Source: Cloacibacillus sp.
GTDB lineage: Bacteria; Synergistota; Synergistia; Synergistales; Synergistaceae
NCBI RefSeq assembly: GCF_020860125.1
Contig: NZ_JAJBUX010000018.1
Coordinates: 11,080-75,079 of the forward strand
DNA length: 64,000 nucleotides
Direction of reading: 5' to 3'
Position numbers and translations under genes: made by a program. This document shows positions 59,480 to 64,000 of the stretch, in pieces. The notes beneath the pieces are model-generated. The model was not told where the DNA came from. It worked only from the letters and a program-made list of their open reading frames with translations, and searched no databases. Numbering within the stretch: position 1 is the first letter of the stretch; each line of letters begins with the position of its first letter.

Positions 59480-60882
59480 CTCGCCATCTCTAATATCGCG
59501 TACGCCATCAGCCTCGTGCTTTCCATCAGGTTGGTGATCAAAAGCCTCTCGTTTGCTCCGTGCGCCCTGTCGTCCTCGTTTTCAAAGGTGGCCCCGTAGG
59601 GAACCATGTTGGGCATCCTCTTGGAGTATGTACCGCCGCACATACTGACGAGATAGGGCTCTTTACCGGTGGCGTTGTGATAGCCGCGCTGGAGGGTCTT
59701 TATCAGCGGATGCTCCGGGCTGTAGAAGAGCGGCGCCGCCTTCGCGAAGGGATCAAAGCTGCCGCCCGCCGCGGAGAAGGTCTGTTCCAGCGCAGCGCAT
59801 ACACTGTCGAAGGATATCGTCTCGGCTGGGATGTATATGCCGCAGGTGACGGTGATGGAATGCTTGTCGCCGCTGATTTTCGCCATATTCACGGTCAGCG
59901 CGCCGCAATGTGCGTGTGAGGCCCTTATGCCAAGCGAGCGGCCGTCCGCCTCCACGCCGATTTTGTCCGCGAGGAAACGCACGAATTTTCCGGCGCCGCC
60001 GCTGATTTCAGCGGCTTGGAGGAGGATCAGCAGTCTGCCGACGGCGTTTTCTCCAAGCTCGGGCAGTGTGGCGTGAGCCGCTTTCCCGTAAACGGTAATG
60101 GTAAGATGGTCGCTGGCGGCGGCTATTTTTGTTTTCCAGCCGTTCCTTTTAGCCGCGGCGGCAACGGCGCTTGCGGTTCTTTCAAGTGCCTGTATCTCTC
60201 CCCTGAGCACGGCCTCCGCTCTCGCGGGGACCGAGCCGACACTTTCACCGCCGGCTATCTTTTCCAAAGAAAGTCCTTCCTCTGAAGTTGTTTCAAATAC
60301 CGCCGTGGAGGTAAATTTTATCGTTCCCTTTTCCGTATTGACTACCGGATAGGCTCCGTCAGGGGTAAAGGCGTAGAGCGGCGGCCGTTCACTTTTAAGA
60401 TAAGCCTCCACGTCGCGCATTTTGCCGCTCTCTTCGTCCATGCCGAAGATTATCCGCACTCTCTTCGAAAGCGGGATACCGAGGTCTGCCACCGCCTTCA
60501 AGGCGTAGAGAGAGCTGAAAAGCGGTCCCTTATCGTCCTGCGTGCCGCGTCCGAGAATGGCCCCGTTTTTAACGCATCCGCAGAACGGCTCGAAATCCCA
60601 GCCCTCGCCGGGAGCCACCACGTCAAGGTGTCCCATGACGGCCACCGTCTCTTCTCCGTCGCCGTAATCGGCCCAGCATATTTTACCGTCCAGATCCGTA
60701 ACTTTGAAATCCAGCTGTCTGGCGCAGGCCATCGCGTGGTCGGCGGCGCGGGCTATCTCCATGCCGTAGGGAAAACCGCTGGCGTCCTCCGCGCAGAGGC
60801 TGGGAATGCGTACACTTTCACATACGCTCTGCACCAGCCGCGGAAGATATGATTTTACGATCCTGTCGAGCCTCTCGTTCAT
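59476..60882 (-). CDS. PepV-like M20 dipeptidase
   Basis: Zn/Mn-dependent dipeptidase of the PepV/Sapep type. The 468-aa protein has HLDVVAPGEGW (His and Asp ligands), GRGTQDDKGPLFSSLYALKAVAD with the bridging Asp, GMDEESGK with the catalytic Glu pair, a long lid domain, and MCGGTYSKRMPNMVPYGATFENEDDRAHGANERL with the last His. All metal residues are in place, unlike the M20 protein at 54903. Located downstream of alsT and ppnP on the same strand; fits peptide-based growth. Confidence 0.93.
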   Translation of the reverse strand: MNERLDRIVKSYLPRLVQSVCESVRIPSLCAEDASGFPYGMEIARAADHAMACARQLDFKVTDLDGKICWADYGDGEETVAVMGHLDVVAPGEGWDFEPFCGCVKNGAILGRGTQDDKGPLFSSLYALKAVADLGIPLSKRVRIIFGMDEESGKMRDVEAYLKSERPPLYAFTPDGAYPVVNTEKGTIKFTSTAVFETTSEEGLSLEKIAGGESVGSVPARAEAVLRGEIQALERTASAVAAAAKRNGWKTKIAAASDHLTITVYGKAAHATLPELGENAVGRLLILLQAAEISGGAGKFVRFLADKIGVEADGRSLGIRASHAHCGALTVNMAKISGDKHSITVTCGIYIPAETISFDSVCAALEQTFSAAGGSFDPFAKAAPLFYSPEHPLIKTLQRGYHNATGKEPYLVSMCGGTYSKRMPNMVPYGATFENEDDRAHGANERLLITNLMESTRLMAYAILEMAR

Positions 60883-60891
60883 TGCAGAAGC

Positions 60892-61206
60892 CTAGAGAAA
60901 ATCGCAGATGTATTCTGAAATTTCGCCACAGCGGACTTTAAATACGGTATTTGCCGGCACGTCATAGCAGCCGCCGGTCTCCACCAGCCGCCAGTCTTTG
61001 TCTCCCGGAAATAAAACTTCGACCGCGCCGCCCGTCATTATCACCTTCTCCGGACCGTCCGAATGGAACTCAAACTCCCCGGGGAGATATACGCCAAGAG
61101 TCTGCGTCTTTCCGTCTGGATAGCGAAGAGTGCGGCTCTGCACCTTGCCGTCGCAGTAGATATTTACCTTTACCTTGACATCGACTGAATTTATGAATTC
61201 TGACAT
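60892..61206 (-). CDS. ppnP: PpnP-type nucleoside phosphorylase (cupin fold)
   Basis: The 104-aa protein belongs to the PpnP/DUF1255 family, which splits purine and pyrimidine nucleosides with phosphate. Matches: QSRTLRYPDGKTQTLGVYLPGEFEFHSDGPE, MTGGAVEVLFPGDKDW, YDVPANTVFKVRC and the end YICDFL. GGAGG is 7 nt from the ATG at 61206. Its place between a dipeptidase and an alanine carrier has no clear metabolic logic. Confidence 0.9.
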   Translation of the reverse strand: MSEFINSVDVKVKVNIYCDGKVQSRTLRYPDGKTQTLGVYLPGEFEFHSDGPEKVIMTGGAVEVLFPGDKDWRLVETGGCYDVPANTVFKVRCGEISEYICDFL

Positions 61207-61281
61207 CACATATCCTCCTGTTCTCTTGATTAATGGGGAAGAGCGCCGCGCTCCTCCCCATAGCAGCTACTGTTAGACTTT

Positions 61282-62778
61282 TTAGTTTTCGTCGGCAGCC
61301 TTAGCGCCGGACTTAGCAGCCGCCTTGGCCGCCAGTCTCGCCGCCTTTTCAGGGTTCAGATAATCCGTCTCAAATTCCTTGACCAGCTTGAATATTACTG
61401 GCGAGAGCAGTGTCAGGGCGATGACGTTTACATAGACCGGCAGGGCCGACTGTATATCAAGCATCATCCATACGACTGAGGGGACGGTCCCGTGATAGAA
61501 GAAGAACATCGAGACGCAGAGGGGAACCATCGGCCCCGTGTAGCGTACAAACCTCACATATTTCATGCGCTCCTCGTGGGGCTTATTCTGAACACAGTAG
61601 ACGATGAGCGATTCCAGATATGAGAACCAGCCCGTTGTCGTGGTGAGGGAGAAGATTATCATAAAGAACGCCAGCATGTGCGGGGCATATCCGCCGAAGG
61701 CTATCCCCAGCGCTTCGCCGACCGAACCGGCGCCGCCGCGTCCTGTCTGCCACGCGCCGGTGATGATGACCATCAAGCCGGTGATGGTGCAGACGACCAT
61801 CGTATCCATGAAGACCTCCATCGCGCCCCACAGTCCCTGGCGTCCCGGATGGTCGACGTTGACGGCCGCGTGGATGATCGGCGAGCTGCCCCAGCCGGCC
61901 TCGTTGCTGTATACGCTTCTTGCCACGCCGACCTGAACGACCTTCATCACCGTAACTCCGGCAAAGCCTCCGACCGCCGCGTAGGGCTGGAAGGCATAAT
62001 AGAATATCGATTTGATACCGGCGATCGCAGCCGGCAGGTCCTTAATTATTATCAGCAGTCCAGCGGCCAGATAGCAGATCACCATCGCAGGTACGGCGCG
62101 TTCCGCGAATTTTACGATACGCGGGATACCGCCGAGTACGATCACATAGCAAATCCCAGTATAGAATATCGCGCAAAATATGGCGGTCGTTCCCGAAAGT
62201 TTGAAGGCGCTTTGCAGGGCTTCAACGATCGTGTACGGTCCGGGCGCGAAATAGAAGGCGCCGATCATCATCACGGTGAAGATGAGGGATAGTATCTTGC
62301 ACCACTTCCAGCCTTTACCCTCCACAAGTCCCTTTTGGATATAATACGCCGCGCTTCCGTACGATGAACCGTCCTCATAGCGCTGCTTATAATGCTGAGT
62401 AAGGACGATCTCGCTCATCTTGGTGACCATTCCCACCAACGCCGCCATCCACATCCAGAAGAGCGCTCCCGGTCCGCCGATGGCGATCGCGCTTGCCACG
62501 CCGGCGATATTGCCGTTGCCTACGGTGCCGCCCAGCGCCGTGGCAAAGGCGCCAAAGGAAGAAACCTTGCTTTCTCTGACTTTTTTGTTCTTACGGAAGA
62601 GACCTCCCAGGGTATTATAGAAGATATCCCCAAAACGGCGGAACTGGAAAAAACCCGTTCCGATAGTGAGGAACAGCCCGAGAAGAAGAAACATTATTGC
62701 GAAATATTTGTTCCAGAGTACGGTCCACGCGACATATTCGAGCGCCGCTTCCACCTGTTTTGCTATCGTTGCATCCAT
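61282..62778 (-). CDS. Alanine/glycine:cation symporter (AGCS family)
   Basis: A 498-aa Na+- or H+-coupled amino-acid importer with about 11 helices: FGAFATALGGTVGNGNIAGVASAIAIGGPGALFWMWMAALVGM near residues 75-120, EAGWGSSPIIHAAVNVDHPGRQGLWGAMEVFMDT, and TTTTGWFSYLESLIVY. The C-terminal 25 residues are Ala/Lys-rich. First gene of a - strand run with ppnP, dipeptidase, MFS and proC. It would use the Na+ gradient made by the Mmd pump. Confidence 0.93.
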   Translation of the reverse strand: MDATIAKQVEAALEYVAWTVLWNKYFAIMFLLLGLFLTIGTGFFQFRRFGDIFYNTLGGLFRKNKKVRESKVSSFGAFATALGGTVGNGNIAGVASAIAIGGPGALFWMWMAALVGMVTKMSEIVLTQHYKQRYEDGSSYGSAAYYIQKGLVEGKGWKWCKILSLIFTVMMIGAFYFAPGPYTIVEALQSAFKLSGTTAIFCAIFYTGICYVIVLGGIPRIVKFAERAVPAMVICYLAAGLLIIIKDLPAAIAGIKSIFYYAFQPYAAVGGFAGVTVMKVVQVGVARSVYSNEAGWGSSPIIHAAVNVDHPGRQGLWGAMEVFMDTMVVCTITGLMVIITGAWQTGRGGAGSVGEALGIAFGGYAPHMLAFFMIIFSLTTTTGWFSYLESLIVYCVQNKPHEERMKYVRFVRYTGPMVPLCVSMFFFYHGTVPSVVWMMLDIQSALPVYVNVIALTLLSPVIFKLVKEFETDYLNPEKAARLAAKAAAKSGAKAADEN

Positions 62779-62904
62779 GCCGGTACCTCCGTGATTTGTA
62801 TAATCGATAAATAAGTGTTATTATTGTTTGACTAAGGTGCTTAAAAGCAGTAGGATGTTGTTTTTTCGTTGTGCTGACGCTTCACGCGTCGCTTGTTACG
62901 TAAA

Positions 62905-62932
62905 CAGGCAGGAAGGGACAACTTCCTGCCTG
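62905..62932 (-). terminator. Hairpin after the saccharopine-dehydrogenase-like gene
   Basis: CAGGCAGGAAG-ggacaa-CTTCCTGCCTG, an 11-bp perfect stem. On the - strand it is followed by TTTACG, so the T-tract is short; a likely but not ideal terminator for the gene ending at 62951. Confidence 0.65.
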
Positions 62933-62950
62933 CATTTATTCCAGATAAAC

Positions 62951-64000
62951 TTATTTTTCCCAGAGTTTTACGTTCTTTTCTACCTCTACTTTTTCTTTGT
63001 AGAAGATGCCGCGCTTTGCCTGTTCGGCCATGACCCAGTTATAGAAGTCGTCGTCCTTGGCGAGTTTTTCCGCGGCGAGCATTCCCTTGCCGGTGAGTTT
63101 CCCGTCGACCATCGCGCGCGCGAAGATGCCGCAGGTGCAGGCGGTAGTCCAGGCCATCGAAGTGTAGCCCGTTTCGGGGATTTCCTTCTGGGCGATCTCC
63201 CAAGTGTACGTCACACGGTCATCGCCTTTGATGCCCTTGACGACGATCTTCAAGACGGACATGTCGACCTCTCCCGGCTGTCTCTGATATTTCTTTGAGA
63301 AGATGTCGATAAGAATGTCGCGTGGGACCTGTTTGACCTTGCCGAGCATTCTCTCTTCCTTGTCGAAGAGGTCAAGGTCGTTGAGCAGGCGCATCTGCGC
63401 CGCAAGGCCGGGCCAGCGGACGGTGTAGGCCGCCATCTCGGGTACGTCCTTGAAGCTGCGGAAGAGCCCGCCGAGTCCGTTGCTTGTGAAGCATTCGAGA
63501 TTTTTGAATTCCTCTATCTCAAAGTCCATTACCTCGCTGAGAGCGGGGATGACCATCTCTTTACCGCCGCGGACGACCGTCGTCGGCTGGTTGAACTGGT
63601 TGAGATTGTCGGAGATCGACCAGGTAGTGAAATAGTTGAAGGGAGGACGGGGATTCACGGGGAGGCCGCCGCCGACGTAGACGTACATCTCTTCGCACTT
63701 ATCGAGCTTGTAATAGCCGCGCCCGCCGAAGAAGTTGCTCATGCCGGGCTCAAAGCCGATCATTGAGATGCCGAGCCCGCCGGTCTCCTGGCCGATTTTG
63801 TCATAGGGTTCGTCTGAACGGCCGTGCATGCTGGAAACATTGGAGATCTTTTTACCGAGCTCCATCGCAATCTGAGTTACCAGATAGCCGACAGTCCCTG
63901 GCATTGCCGCGGTGATGATGTCACAGTCAGCCGAAAGCTTTGCGATCAGATCCTTATCGGTAGCGGAGCCTTTGACTGTTTCGACACTTGGATAGAGACG
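62951..64000 (-). CDS. Saccharopine dehydrogenase-like protein, partial
   Basis: The last 349 codons are in view; the 5' end lies beyond 64000 and the frame is open to the edge. CDIITAAMPGTVGYLVTQIAMELGKKISNVS is the Rossmann-domain part of saccharopine dehydrogenase/LysM1-like NAD(P) enzymes, followed by their large C-terminal domain (GFEPGMSNFFGGRGYYKLDK, GGLPVNPRPPFNYFTTWSISDNLNQF, TSMAWTTACTCGIFARAMVDGKLTGKGMLAAE). These enzymes act on lysine-derived or other opine-like imines. Immediately upstream of alsT on the same strand. The exact reaction cannot be told. Confidence 0.88.
   Translation of the reverse strand, partial: RLYPSVETVKGSATDKDLIAKLSADCDIITAAMPGTVGYLVTQIAMELGKKISNVSSMHGRSDEPYDKIGQETGGLGISMIGFEPGMSNFFGGRGYYKLDKCEEMYVYVGGGLPVNPRPPFNYFTTWSISDNLNQFNQPTTVVRGGKEMVIPALSEVMDFEIEEFKNLECFTSNGLGGLFRSFKDVPEMAAYTVRWPGLAAQMRLLNDLDLFDKEERMLGKVKQVPRDILIDIFSKKYQRQPGEVDMSVLKIVVKGIKGDDRVTYTWEIAQKEIPETGYTSMAWTTACTCGIFARAMVDGKLTGKGMLAAEKLAKDDDFYNWVMAEQAKRGIFYKEKVEVEKNVKLWEK

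Overview
The window looks like a chromosomal piece of a GC-rich, anaerobic, amino-acid-fermenting, diderm bacterium. The gene mix fits Synergistota, with a Cloacibacillus-like gut organism as my best guess: split methylmalonyl-CoA mutase next to a Na+-pumping decarboxylase, peptide and amino-acid uptake and dipeptidases, a clostridial 2[4Fe-4S] ferredoxin, an FprA-type O2/NO-detoxifying flavoprotein, and AGCS, NhaC and SSS sodium carriers. No rRNA or tRNA gene was seen, so the assignment is an inference.

Layout. 1-5345 is an AT-richer CRISPR region: a long array (45 repeats in view, continuing off the left edge), a lone cas6, and a second array of 20 intact repeats plus a decayed one. 5630-6025 is a remnant RelE/YoeB-type toxin-antitoxin module with a perfect 32-bp operator. 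Its broken toxin runs directly into 6029-22276, a near-complete ethanolamine-utilization microcompartment operon: EutG, S, P, A, B, C, L, K-like, E, M, M, T, PduL, J, a small unknown protein, N, PduS-like, PduT-like, H, Q. Ethanolamine enters through EutH, is split by adenosylcobalamin-dependent EutBC, and the acetaldehyde goes to ethanol (EutG) or through EutE and PduL to acetyl-phosphate, all inside a shell of S/L/M/K/N/T proteins. The PduS-like reductase carries an in-frame amber codon, and eutS has a duplicated, truncated 5' end next to a small repeat element.

22282-22730 and 48642-49500 hold inverted copies of a family of terminal-inverted-repeat elements that bracket a 26-kb block. Within that block lie metQ behind what looks like a methionine-codon attenuator, an L,D-transpeptidase, a GlcD-type oxidase, glgB-malQ, an envelope group (two LtaS-like sulfatases, a processive-type glycosyltransferase, an LplT-like carrier, a class II aldolase), ferredoxin, nhaC, fprA, and the mcm/epi/mmd operon converting succinyl-CoA to propionyl-CoA with Na+ export.

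49498-64000 is an amino-acid and nitrogen-compound catabolism region: SSS symporter, ureohydrolase, nitrilase-family hydrolase, PucR-type regulator and M20 protein on the + strand. On the - strand are two paralogous MFS carriers, ProC, a PepV-like dipeptidase, PpnP, an AGCS alanine carrier and a saccharopine-dehydrogenase-like protein cut by the window edge.

The most unusual points are the Met-codon leader peptide plus terminator upstream of metQ, the amber codon in the pduS-like gene, the eut operon sitting behind a wrecked toxin gene, repeat elements that supply ribosome-binding sites or stop codons to neighbouring genes, an apparent AUC start codon, and two hydrolases with altered metal-site residues.
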